Positions 24,387 to 35,193 of a stretch of 64,000 bases of DNA are shown piece by piece; the first letter of the stretch is position 1; every line of letters starts with the position of its first letter. The stretch comes from Hydra vulgaris (lineage: Eukaryota > Cnidaria > Hydrozoa > Anthoathecata > Hydridae). The stretch lies in assembly GCF_038396675.1 (NCBI RefSeq), contig NC_088926.1:6172501-6236500 (forward strand). Direction: 5' to 3'. Below the pieces are notes generated by a model. That model searched no databases. It saw nothing but the letters and a program-made list of their open reading frames with translations, and was not told where the DNA came from. The position numbers and the translations under genes are program-made.

Positions 24387-25956
24387 TTTTTTTGAATTAA
24401 ATTTAGAATAATAAAAACTTGAAGTCTGTTGTAATAAATTTTAATTGTAATAAGAGTCTTTTAGATTCTATTTTAAATTCCTCCAAGGAGTGAGCTCTTT
24501 ATGATTATTAAAATACTAATATTATGTTTATATTACCTTTATTTTAAATCAGTAGAAATATACTATAGTTTCACGTTCTTTTAAAGACATTTATTAGCAT
24601 TTTGCAAAGTTTATATGTATTTTAAAACGGATTATCTATATATTTGCTTCTAAATAAACACAGACAATATGGGGATTTTATATAAACACAGACAACGGGG
24701 CTCGGTGGTAAGACAGTTTATGTCTTCTTCTTACTCCGGCCTATATTAACATAAGTAGTATGTATTTATTGTAAATTTATTAAACGGCAATCTTTCAAAC
24801 AGGCAAATTATCAAACGGCAAAAAAAAAGGACGGTTATTTGCATAATTTTAAACAAAAAATTTAGACAAAATAAAAGTTTTTTTTTCTGAAAGATTTTTT
24901 GTAAGGTTTTTAGAATTTTATAACATGAAATGAAATTAAAATTTAGATTAAGTCAAATGAAAATTTCACAATTTCTTCTTTTTTCTGCGTGGACTGCAAT
25001 GGCTCCAATTTAAAAACACTTATCCGAACAAAAGGCTAGTTTTAAAATAATATCAATGTTATGCTACATAAATCAGTTAAGTTACTCTCATTCCAGACAC
25101 TTTTCAACACACTTTCCAAACACTTTTCAAATATTCCACACACTTTTTAAATATTCATTCACAATACATTTATTCCAAATAATTTAATATTGTGAAATTG
25201 TATTTAATTCTTTTTCTCTTTAATTCCTTTGAGAATTAAATTTTATATAAAAAATTCTTTTCGATTTCGAAACAAATCAAAAACTTTTATTTTATTTAAA
25301 GCAACACCCATCTTAGACCAAAAATGTCATGCCCAATTTTCGAAAGCATGATTCAGATCCCAAGGCAGAAAAAAAGCTGTAGAGAAAGTTGTAAAAGAAT
25401 AAAAGAACAAACGTACACTGGAAGAGTGTGGCTGTAATAAAGTTAAAAAAAAAAGCCAACCAAGTAGTCAAGTTATATGTTAACAGCTCTATTTTTTTAT
25501 TCACAATCTTATTTTATGAAAAACTTGCAGATATTAAAAGCATATCATTTAATATCTGCAGATATTAAAAACATATCACGATTCTCGAATGCTTTTTTTA
25601 ATTTAGGGTCAAGAGGCGATTTAACTGGGCGATTGAGCAGTTAGAAACAACCCCGCATTGTGGAAGAGGGTTTTATCCAAATTCAAATGCAATTAGTCAT
25701 ACTAAATGATGTTTTGCTCGCCGTTTAAAGATGGCGATCGTAATTTAGTAAAAAAATATAAACCAATGTAAATCTTGTGTTATTGTATCAAGAAAAAAGA
25801 GCACAAGAAAACAGAGCATGGCGATGGCAGCAGTAAAAGATTCGACTGAAAAAGTAAAGATTCTAGAAAATAAGCTGGATGAAAAAGATATATTATAGTA
25901 TCAGAGGTTACAAAATAGCGTTAAAAAAATTAAAACGTACACAAAATTAGCAATCA

Positions 25957-26805
25957 ATGAGTTTAAATATTAGTTCATTCAAACCAATTTTGTCTAATAA
26001 TAAATTCAATAAAAAAAACATTGCAACTAACACATTGACTAAATATGTTAAAAAATCTCAGACTCGTGATGTAATTAATTCCGAAAAACTTAGTATAGAT
26101 ATAAATAAAAATTGTCTAAGTTGTAGATACACAAATGCTACATCATTAAACATAAAATTTGACTTGTTTCTATTAGATATTGCATCCTTTAAACCTGATA
26201 TCTATATGATCACAGAAACTTGGTTTAATGAAAACTCAGTTACACATGTAAATGGTTATCAAATAATCCATAATAATAGATCAAATAGTCGTTCAATTAA
26301 AACACATGGAGGTGGTGTTGCTATTTATGTAAAAGAAAGTTTTTTAGTTTACTCACCCAATGATAGTTTCACTAAAAACAACGACATTGAACATACTTGG
26401 TGTATTTTAAGTATAGAAGATGAACAAATTTTACTTGGTTGTATTTATCAGCAACCTGATGCATCTAAAGAAATAAATAACTGTATCTGTAAAATAATAG
26501 AAGCAGCTAAGAATAAAATTGATCATATTAGGTACTCTGGTTTACTTATTTCAGGAGATTTTAATTATCCAAATATAATATCGAAAAAAAACAGTGTTTA
26601 AAACATGAAAAAATATGATAAATACTCCACCAAATTTGTTGAATATATAAATGACAACTACTTAAATCAAGCAGTTATATCACCTACATATAATGCAGAT
26701 TTAATTAATGGTAATATCTTAGATTTAATTTTAACAGAAACACCTGAACGTATAAATAAAATCCATCATAACCCAACTTTAGGCAACACTAGAAATGGAC
26801 ACTAA
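25957..26805 (+). pseudogene. LINE endonuclease domain
   Basis: The frame carries the endonuclease landmarks Asn-Ala-Thr-Ser-Leu, Ile-Tyr-Met-Ile-Thr-Glu-Thr-Trp-Phe (catalytic Glu), Gly-Gly-Gly-Val-Ala-Ile-Tyr and Leu-Ile-Ser-Gly-Asp-Phe-Asn-Tyr (Gly-Asp-Phe-Asn). A stop at 26599-26601 splits it; it resumes at 26605 with a typical Ile-Leu-Asp-Leu-Ile-Leu-Thr segment. The final Ser-Asp-His motif is not intact (Asn-Gly-His before a stop). Confidence 0.8.
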
Positions 26806-26850
26806 AAACTTAGCTGGAAATATTTTGTAAAAAACACTACAAAAAAAGAA

Positions 26851-28643
26851 ATGTCAAATTTTGGGAACTCTGGATTTAACTATAAACTTGGTAATTACAC
26901 AGTCATAAATAAAGCTATTAATGAAAATGATTGGGAAAGTCTTTTTGGAAAAAATAGTATTAATGAGTGCTATGAAATATTCCTAAATATCTATAATGAA
27001 TTATGCAACAAATACATTCCTAAAATAAATATATACTTCAATAACAAGTTACAGACCAAACCATGGATTGATAGAGAAGCAAAAAAAGCAATAAGAAACA
27101 AAGCAAGTTTATGGCACAAACTATTATCTAATGGTTTTTAATGTGACAAGCTAAAAGTCCAATATTTTTTAATCAACAAAACAACAAAGAATCTAGTTAA
27201 ATCAAAAAGAATAAATTATGAAAAAAAAATAGCTGAGTCATCAAAAGAAAATCCAAAACTATTTTATGCATATGTTAATTCAAACAAAAAAATAAAATTA
27301 GGTATTGATATAATAACAGATAAAAATGGTTCTTTACAAACAAATCGTGATAATATTGCTAATATCCTCAATGAAAACTTTCATTCAGTATTTGTTGTAG
27401 AAGATCCAACAAATTTTCCTAACATTACAGTAAAAACAAGCAAGGCTTTAGAATTAGATATAGACTCAGTAATAACTGAAGACACCGTTAGAATTAAACT
27501 AAGTGAACTAAATGTCAATAAAGCATTAGGTGGTGTAAGCAGATGGTGTAAGTTCATATGTGTTAAAAAAATGTCAAAGTAGTTTTTGCAAACCTCTAGA
27601 GTTACTATTCAAAAGATCCTTAAAAGAAGAACAAATTCCACTCATATGGAAAATGGCAAATATAACACCACTATATAAGAATGGAGCTAAAAATGATCCT
27701 GCAAACTATAGACCAATTTCATTAACGTCAATACCATGCAAAATTCTTGAATCAATCTTAGGTGACAAAATAATGGATTACATGTTAACAAACAATTTAT
27801 TAAATAGTAACCAACATGGTTTTCGAAAGAACAAAAGATGTACTACTAATCTACTAGAAACACAAGATATTTTATTCGATGTTATTGAGAATGGCTGGTG
27901 TGTTGATATGTTGTATACAGATTTCTCAAATGCTTTTGATAAAGCACCTCATATGCGATTGATGTTAAAGTTAAAATCATATGGCATTTATGGAGTAATT
28001 CTAAGTTGGATAGAAGCCTATTTACATAATAGAAAGCAACGAATAATTTTAGTGAATTGTGTATCAAAATGGCTAACAGTCGGGAGTGGAGTTTCACAAA
28101 GTTCTGTCCTTGGGCCACTTCTATTTCTTACTTCTAAAAGATCTGCCAAACACATTAAAAAATAATATTAAATTATATGCAGATGATAGCAAAATTATAA
28201 ATATTTTTAAATCAGATGAAGATATTCGCATAAACAAATTACAACTAGATATTGATAATATTATGAAGTGGTCGTCATTATGGTTAATGAAATTTAACTA
28301 TGAAAAGTGTAAAATTATGCACATTGGCTTTAAAAATCCATGTATAACTTATTCAATGTTCGACGCTGAAACTCAACAGAGTAATATCTTAGCAATATCA
28401 AAATTAGAACGAGATTTAGGAGTAATGATGCAATCTAATTTAAAATGGACCAGTCATACTGTTTAAGCTGTTGGAAAATCAAATCAAATGCTTGCTCTTA
28501 TTAAACGAACTTTTAAATATTTTGACTCGAATATGGCAAAAAAATTATATACGACTTTTGTAAGACCCCATCTTGAGTTTGCAATCCAAGTATGGTGTCC
28601 TTATCTGAAGCAAGACATTTTAAAGTTAGAAAAAGGGCAACAA
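26851..28643 (+). pseudogene. LINE reverse transcriptase, broken
   Basis: The connector (26851-27550) and RT fingers/palm can be followed across stops and frame changes: Tyr-Arg-Pro-Ile-Ser-Leu-Thr-Ser, His-Gly-Phe-Arg-Lys, Thr-Asp-Phe-Ser-Asn-Ala-Phe-Asp (first catalytic Asp), Gly-Val-Ser-Gln-Ser-Ser-Val-Leu-Gly-Pro-Leu-Leu-Phe, and Leu-Tyr-Ala-Asp-Asp-Ser (catalytic YADD box). A thumb region follows (Val-Arg-Pro-His-Leu-Glu-Phe-Ala). Breaks occur near 27141, 27555, 28130 and 28466. Not functional as it stands. Confidence 0.85.
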
Positions 28644-29529
28644 AAGTGCAGGGCAACATTTTCGAGAAAAATCCTCATACTTTGTTCATGCCCTGTAGTG
28701 CACATAGTCTCAATCTAACTGGCGTTTATTCTGTAGAATCCTATACTGTAGTCAAGAACTATTTTGGCAACATCCAATCGTTGAATAACCTTTTTAGTAG
28801 TATGCGTAGTGCCCCATGCGCTGCAAAATTTTGACCTAGGCAACTGGGCAGATCTTTTACCAAACGTCCCAAACAAGATTCAGTGCGCGCATAGAGGCTG
28901 TCCGGCCATTGTCAAAACAATCAAAAGAAATACTGAAGTCATTGAAACTTTTTGCAAAACTTGATTTAGAAGATCATCAACTGACTTTAGTTAAGGCATT
29001 CAAAAAATGGGTTTAATAATTCAAATTCACTGACTTGACTTTTTTCAGGTTCAAGACTCTCCTTTTTGTCAACGATGTCTCCTGATGTCTGCCTCCTTCA
29101 ATCAGAAAGCATTTCTTTGGATGACAAGACAAAGTTTTAAAGACTCTAATCAGTTATCTTGACCGACTACGTTCTTCTTGGCCCCAAATCCTCCAAGGAG
29201 CGAAACTGGTTGTATCTGGGTTAGTTTGGTTTGGGTTTCAAAATAATTTTGTTAAAAAGAGGATAAAGAAAAAAAAAACTCTTCACGGCTAGTCAATGAA
29301 CACAGCCCACTTCCACGAAAACGAATCAAAGGGTTTTGCGGTAAACGTATTTAATGTTGCTCTTGAAACGCTGCTCCAGCAGATAAGATACAGAATGGAT
29401 ACAGCTCAAAAAATGACGGATATGTTTTCGTTCATATGGTGTTCTCAATCTCCTTCTAGTGATAAAGAAAAACTTAGTCAGAAAAATCTCTACGTAAATG
29501 ATGTAAAAGAAGTCTCTGTGCGGGCTTGA
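28644..29529 (+). pseudogene. hAT-like (ZMYM1-type) transposase relic
   Basis: Read across stops and frames: Cys-Ser-Ala-His-Ser-Leu-Asn-Leu-Thr-Gly-Val, Leu-Phe-Ser-Ser, Thr-Arg-Phe-Ser-Ala-Arg-Ile-Glu-Ala-Val, then at 29296-29529 Phe-Ala-Val-Asn-Val-Phe...Leu-Glu-Thr-Leu-Leu-Gln-Gln-Ile...Phe-Ser-Phe-Ile-Trp. These follow the order of the hAT-like transposase/ZMYM1 family. It starts directly at the end of the LINE sequence, pointing to a rearrangement or LINE truncation into the hAT copy. Confidence 0.6.
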
Positions 29530-30699
29530 ATATGATATATATTTAATTGGAAATTTGTATTTAAATATCTTCTTATATGACTTTTTTTGACTATTAGTAT
29601 TTATCAATATTATATCTTCATTTTAACTATTTGTATCAATATTTCTTTTTTCTGACAAGATTTTATTTTTGAATATTCTTTTTTTAACTATTTGCGACAG
29701 TTTATATTTTTAATACTATATATTCTTTATTCACTATATGTATTTTTAAATATTATATCTTCTTTTGTGACTAATTGAGTACTTTTAATTGATCTTCTTT
29801 TTCTCTATTTACATATTTAAATATTATATCTTCGTTTTTATTTTTTATTTTTTTGCTAAATTTACTACTTGATTTATTGGCCATATTTTACTATTATTGT
29901 TATGATCTGTAGGGACTCTATGAAAAGATTAGGTTGGTATAACATATAATAAAAGTTATGTTTTCAAATTCAATAATTGCATATAAATTTTCGGTAGCAC
30001 GAACCATAACTGCTTCCTTAATTAAATCAGTTATTGTTCCGCATTCTCTTCAAAACATTAAAACATTTGTTGAAAAAAATGCTTTTCATGGAACCGCAAC
30101 AGATGCTATTAATCACGGTTCAACAAAAGTTTTTCCTTTTTGCATTTGATATTTCGATATGTGTAAAAAAACACAACTTAAGTTGTTAAAAGTTTCTGCT
30201 CTTCCAAATGAAATAGCCGCAGCAATCACTAACTTTTGTATTCAAACTTTAAAAGAATTTACAGGGTTATTCACTTTTATATGCGCGCCTATTCATTTTT
30301 ATATGCATTTTATATTCATTGTTGTATCCACATTTATTCATTCTTATATGCGTGTTTATTCATTTTTATATGCGTGTTTATTCATTCTTATATGCGCGAT
30401 TATTGGCGAGTCAATCACCCATAAAATCTCTAATATAGTTTTATATAAACTATTATATAAGCTTTTATGTTTTTAATAATATATAATAATTTTATATAAT
30501 ATATAATAATTTATATAAATTTTATATAAGCTTTTATATTTTTATATAGATTTATTTAAAATATAATTTAGGTTGTTGCCACTGCAATTTATTTAAAAAT
30601 GAATGGCGCTGGATTTATGTAACTACGCATATGGTTGTAAAATAGAATTAAGTTAAACTCTATAGTACCCATATTATTTTTAAGTTTCTTGATTACCCC

Positions 30700-31025
30700 A
30701 TCCGTATTTCGAGGCCTTTCTCCCTGTTTGGTGAACATGCTTTAAAGAAGAAGAAAAAATTCTTCTGTTGGATTAAGCTGTGGCTTGTATGCTGGCAAAT
30801 ACTTAATTGCTATGCCATGAGAGGCTAGTGTTTGTCTAACAGAAAGACTCCAGTGGAATTTACAGTTGTCCATAATAAACATAAAGCTTCCACATCTGCA
30901 TTCCTAATCGCTGGTGCCAACAGTGTAGTAATGAAAGTACAAAATGAATCTGCATTCCAGTTTTTATTTCATAAGACAGCACTCCCATTGTTGAAACAGC
31001 ACAAATCAAGCTAACATTCTTGTCA
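30700..31025 (-). pseudogene. IS630/Tc1-type transposase C-terminus in the left arm
   Basis: The minus strand reads Trp-Asn-Ala-Asp-Ser-Phe-Cys-Thr-Phe-Ile, a tract corresponding to the Asp-Asn-Cys-x-x-His box (second catalytic Asp, reached with a frame change), Ile-Lys-Tyr-Leu-Pro-Ala-Tyr, and Pro-Gln-Leu-Asn-Pro-Thr-Glu-Glu-Phe-Phe (third acidic residue). These are IS630/Tc1 landmarks. It is an inverted partner of the plus-strand copy near 31650-31900. Confidence 0.7.
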
Positions 31026-31260
31026 CGATTACAGTTTTTTCAAACAAATTTTTCTTGCTTCCTGGTAAACGAGGTTAAAAATACTTAAGACGTAATCTTT
31101 TTACATTTAATGATGGCTAATTTAATTTAGTATTAGATCTTTGTTTAATTTTATTATTATATTTATTGATTGATTAAGTTATTATTTATCTAAATATTCA
31201 TTTATCTAGATTTAAATTTAATTATTTATAGTTGTCATTATTACTCAAATATTTACCCTA

Positions 31261-31900
31261 TGGATAGTAGAGAAAATAGCTGTGCAAATCATAAAACAAG
31301 GAAAAATGTTAGAAAATAGCACATTGAAATGCTTAAGCATTTAGTTGAAAGAAATGAATCTACAACAAGCATTTCCATTTCTCTTAATTTATTTATGCAC
31401 ACAGTTCAAAATCTTGTTGTCAAGTTTAACAATGGAGAATTCAACGACATGACTGCATTTAAGTCCATTCCTGTTAACGGAATTTCAAATCAAAAACATT
31501 TATTTGGATGAAACTGGATTTAATTTGCACACTAACAGCACATATGGTTATTCGCTAAGAGGTGTGCTAGCAATTTTACAGTCGTCTGCAAATTGTGACA
31601 AGAGTGTTAGTTTGAAATAAAATAAAATGAAATAAAAACTGGAGACTGGAATGCAGATTCATTTTGTACTTTCATTACTACAATGAAAGTACAAAATGAA
31701 TCTGCATTCATTTTGTACTTTCGTCGTAGTTATGAAAGAGGTGTTTGCTTAGGCAAATAACCGCCTCTCAAAGCATAGCTATTAAGTATATGCCAGCATA
31801 CAGGTCACAGCTTAATTCAACAGAAGAATTTTTCTTCTTCTTTAAAGCATACTTACAAACAGGGAGAAAGGCCTCGAAATACGGTTGGGGTAATAAGGAA
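31261..31900 (+). pseudogene. IS630/Tc1-type transposase, N-terminal and middle part
   Basis: A helix-turn-helix-like start (31261-31500) is followed in another frame by Ile-Tyr-Leu-Asp-Glu-Thr-Gly-Phe-Asn-Leu-His (first catalytic Asp), Tyr-Gly-Tyr-Ser, then after a 27-bp perfect palindrome at 31650-31708 by Ile-Lys-Tyr-Met-Pro-Ala-Tyr and Asn-Ser-Thr-Glu-Glu-Phe-Phe. The second catalytic box is missing from this strand. Stops and frameshifts throughout. Confidence 0.7.
31650..31708. repeat. 27+27 perfect palindrome, 5-base spacer
   Basis: AATGCAGATTCATTTTGTAC plus TTTCATT is followed after ACTAC by its exact reverse complement. It falls exactly where the plus-strand transposase loses its second catalytic segment. 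Confidence 0.9.
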
Positions 31901-33182
31901 ACTTAAAAAGATTATGGATACTACAGAATTTAATTTAATTTCATTTTACAATCATATGTGTAGTTAGCTAGCTGGCCAGCGCTGGCTCGGCAACCATTTT
32001 TTAAATAAATAGCACTGGCAACAATCTAATTTATGTTTTGAATAAGTCTATATAAACACATAAAAGCCTATTTATTGTCTATATAAAGTTATATTAGAGA
32101 TTTTATAGATGGTTGACTTGCCTAAAAACGCGCATGTAAGAATGAATAAACACGCATATAAAAATAAATAAACACCCATATAAGAATGAATAAATGCGCA
32201 TATAAGAATGAATAAATGCGCATTTAAGAATGAATAAACGCGCATATAAGAATGAATAAACACATATATAAAAATGAAGTGACGCGCATATAAAAGTGAA
32301 TAACCCTGTAATCTAGATTTAAATAATTGTGTAGCTTTCTGCTCTGATAATACAAATACGAACTGCGGTGTTATTCGAAGAAACGGTAAATGTAATGTTT
32401 ACTATAATTTAAAAGAATCAAACAAAAATATGCTAGGTATGGGTTGCCCGGCGCATACCATGCAAGACACAATACAACTGCATTAGATATACTATTTTAG
32501 AATAAGCTATAGTTTTATAAATGTTTACATATTTTTTAATTTATACTGTCAGAACTGAAAACCTTAAAGAAATTTGCAATTTTGTGGGAGTACAATATCA
32601 AAATATTTAGTGACATTCAAGTACACGTTGGCATTCATTGCAACCTGCAGTAAAACGAATACTTAAAATTTTATAGGGTTAAAATTATTTTTTCTTTCAG
32701 AGAAAAAAGCTCAAAAACCATTTTAACTTTTTTGAAAAATGGGTTGAAATTTACAAATTTGTGAAAACATTGAAGATTATTCTGAGACTTTAAAAATATG
32801 TCAGTTTATGATTTCTTTTCCGCCTCATAATGGCAACGTAGAACGCATTTGTTGTTCTTCGGAAAAAATCATCACTTTAATACGGATGCAAAATTTTTGA
32901 ATATATTATTTAAGCTTATTTTTAAAGCATTTTAGGGCTCCTTAAAGTCGGTGTTTTAGAGATCACCGACTAAGTAATTTAGATTTTTTACCGTATTTTT
33001 TTAAACAAATGGCGCACCCATTTAACAACTACCAAATAAAATATTTACAAAAAGTTAACCAAAAAAAGAAATACTTTTGACCGATACTAATAAAACAAGA
33101 TTTTAATTTTAGTTTACATTACTTTTTATAAAGAAACATTGATCAAACATGTCTGTTTGCTCTTTGTTTCTTTACAAAAAGG

Positions 33183-33325
33183 CACACTTCCGAACGTAAT
33201 TCAGACGTCTTCTGAACGTTTCACGCTGACCAAAAAAAGTATTTTGTTTCCAAAAGGTCTAGGACGTTCAGAACGTAAACTGAACGTACATTGTACGTTT
33301 TTTGTAAGTCCAGTGTTTGCTGGGT
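33183..33325. mobile_element. ACGT-rich mini-element (incomplete palindrome)
   Basis: Repeated GAACGT/ACGTTC words in both orientations and a right end CCAGTGTTTGCTGGG. Similar in style to the elements at 17013-17118 and 50191-50292, but the left end does not mirror the right end well. Confidence 0.4.
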
Positions 33326-33498
33326 CTATTTCTTACTTGTAAAGAGCAAAGATAAAAGGGCATCGATGATAGGTAAAAAAAACATAAAACGAAACTTATC
33401 TCAAGAGGGAAAATGACGTAAGATTGCGTCCCCATCATTTAGCTGTTGTTTTCTAATATAAACTCGTTTCGATTCGCAGTGATATACTGCATATAAAC

Positions 33499-33715
<217 letters not shown>

Positions 33716-34362
33716 AAATACATACGTCCTAAAATTTCAACAACGTGAACGAACTCGTCCCCAAAATTATGAAGTACCTTATCGCAAAAATATCAACAAC
33801 AACAAAAAATTGAGTTCTTGCATTTTCTGGTTGTTATAAGGGCTATAACAGCGACATTTAAATCATGTAATGATACTGGTAAAGGTTACACCTAAGCCAA
33901 TGGTAGTGTTATAGTTTTAAGCAGGTAATTATGTGTGGCAGTTATTGGGAGAATGATACAATAATTTGCGATCTTTTAGGTTCCGTGATAAATGTGTCCA
34001 ATCAGAACAACCATTACTAGCCTAGTAAAGCAAAATCCTAAAATTGATAATAAATTAACTAGAGTTGCGCTACATAATTTAACAATTTGTCAATTATATG
34101 CGGAAGGTTAAAGTTATATAACTTTGTTGTTTACCGTAAATTCAAAATTGCTTTCTTACACATAATCTTTTTTTACTAAAATTTGTCTCAAGTTGCCACG
34201 TGACGTTCTTCTATTCAGAAGAATTTGCTAACACTACATACACTGAGTCTTCCTTATCTTCTGTTAATCATAACTTATCAAATTCTGATATAACGTTATC
34301 TTGACTTCTCTCTAAGTTTAACGTTGACACTTCGGAATATTCGTCACGTTTTGATGCTTTAA

Positions 34363-35011
34363 GAGCCGTTTTTTCTAAGAATCAGGCAAATTCCTGAAAC
34401 TGTGGAAGTGACCTCCTCCAAATTGCTTGAATTTTTTATATATTGATCAGAATATAGAAAAAACCTGTTGGGGAAAAAAAAAATTTTCAAAAATGTTTCG
34501 TTCACTCGGAATCTGGGCTTAAATTTTTGAGATTTTTTTAAAAATTTTTAGAAATTTAGTTTTTGCCACCTTTGAACCCATTTTTTTGGCAAGGCAAAAA
34601 GTTGCACATAGCTTTTGTAGTTAATATCAGACGTAACCCAAAAGCTCTCTCCAAAAAATATAAAAAAGTTGCGTGACACTGTGCGGTTGGCTAATTATCA
34701 TAGTTCAAAAGTACAAAATCAATCAGTTTTGTCAACTTTTAATCGGAGTTAATTCTAGCGGCGAAGTGTTGCACACAATTTTTCTTTTAGGATTTGAAAT
34801 TATCGAAGGTACTGAGTCTAAAAATGCAAAGAAAGTTATGTGATACCTAAGGCCTATTAATATATTAAGGCTTGAAATTGGAAAAAAATGTTTTAGTATA
34901 CTTACAAAATGAAACATTACGGCAGAGGCGCTTAGTTTTGTAAAAATGTAAACATATCCAACTGTCAATACAAAAAGGTCCTAACATAATAATAAAAAAA
35001 ATTCGTGTGAT
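34363..35011. repeat. Left terminal inverted repeat, copy B
   Basis: Equivalent to 23219-23867 of copy A; pairs with 39785-40424. Confidence 0.85.
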
Positions 35012-35193
35012 TTTGTCACACGCATGATATAACATGAGTTAAAAACTGAACAAAAATCTAACATCAAGATAACTATATTGCTAATTAAATAAAACATAAA
35101 TCAAACATTTAAATGTTTTTCCATTTAAAAATTAGTTTTTCATTTATTAATAGAGTCATTTACACACATTATCCACCACATCACACATAATTT

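Larger units (their letters stand above)
25740..28643 (+). mobile_element. LINE (CR1/jockey-type), nearly full-length but broken
   Basis: A coiled-coil ORF1-like tail (about 25820-25900: Ser-Thr-Glu-Lys-Val-Lys-Ile-Leu-Glu-Asn-Lys-Leu) is followed by an apurinic endonuclease domain and a reverse transcriptase, the order typical of CR1/jockey non-LTR elements. Several stops and frameshifts interrupt it. The sequence switches abruptly at about 28643 into hAT-like coding, so the 3' end is missing. Confidence 0.8.
30262..32308. mobile_element. Tc1/mariner (IS630-type) element with repeat-filled ends, 2047 bp
   Basis: Flanked by TA on both sides (30260-30261, 32309-32310). Termini are CAGGGTTATTCACTTTTATA and its mirror. 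Each subterminal arm holds about six copies of a ~20-bp unit (TTATTCATTTTTATATGCGT). Between the arms are pieces of a DDE transposase in both orientations, so the element itself has an internal inverted rearrangement and cannot encode a complete enzyme. Confidence 0.85.
29940..32486 (+). pseudogene. Second hAT-like relic, split by a Tc1/mariner-like element
   Basis: The first part (29940-30261) has Phe-Ser-Val-Ala-Arg-Thr, Thr-Asp-Ala-Ile-Asn-His-Gly and Leu-Pro-Asn-Glu-Ile-Ala-Ala-Ala-Ile. The second part (32309-32486) has Cys-Val-Ala-Phe-Cys-Ser-Asp-Asn-Thr-Asn-Thr-Asn and Gly-Cys-Pro-Ala-His. If the 2047-bp insertion and one TA are removed, the frame runs straight through the junction. An internal TGA/TAG and a frame shift near 30149 show that the gene was already or is now dead. 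Confidence 0.65.

Noticed and set aside
24695..24745. tRNA-like GGCTCGGTGGTAAGACAG
   Set aside because: Resembles an A box but no B box follows.
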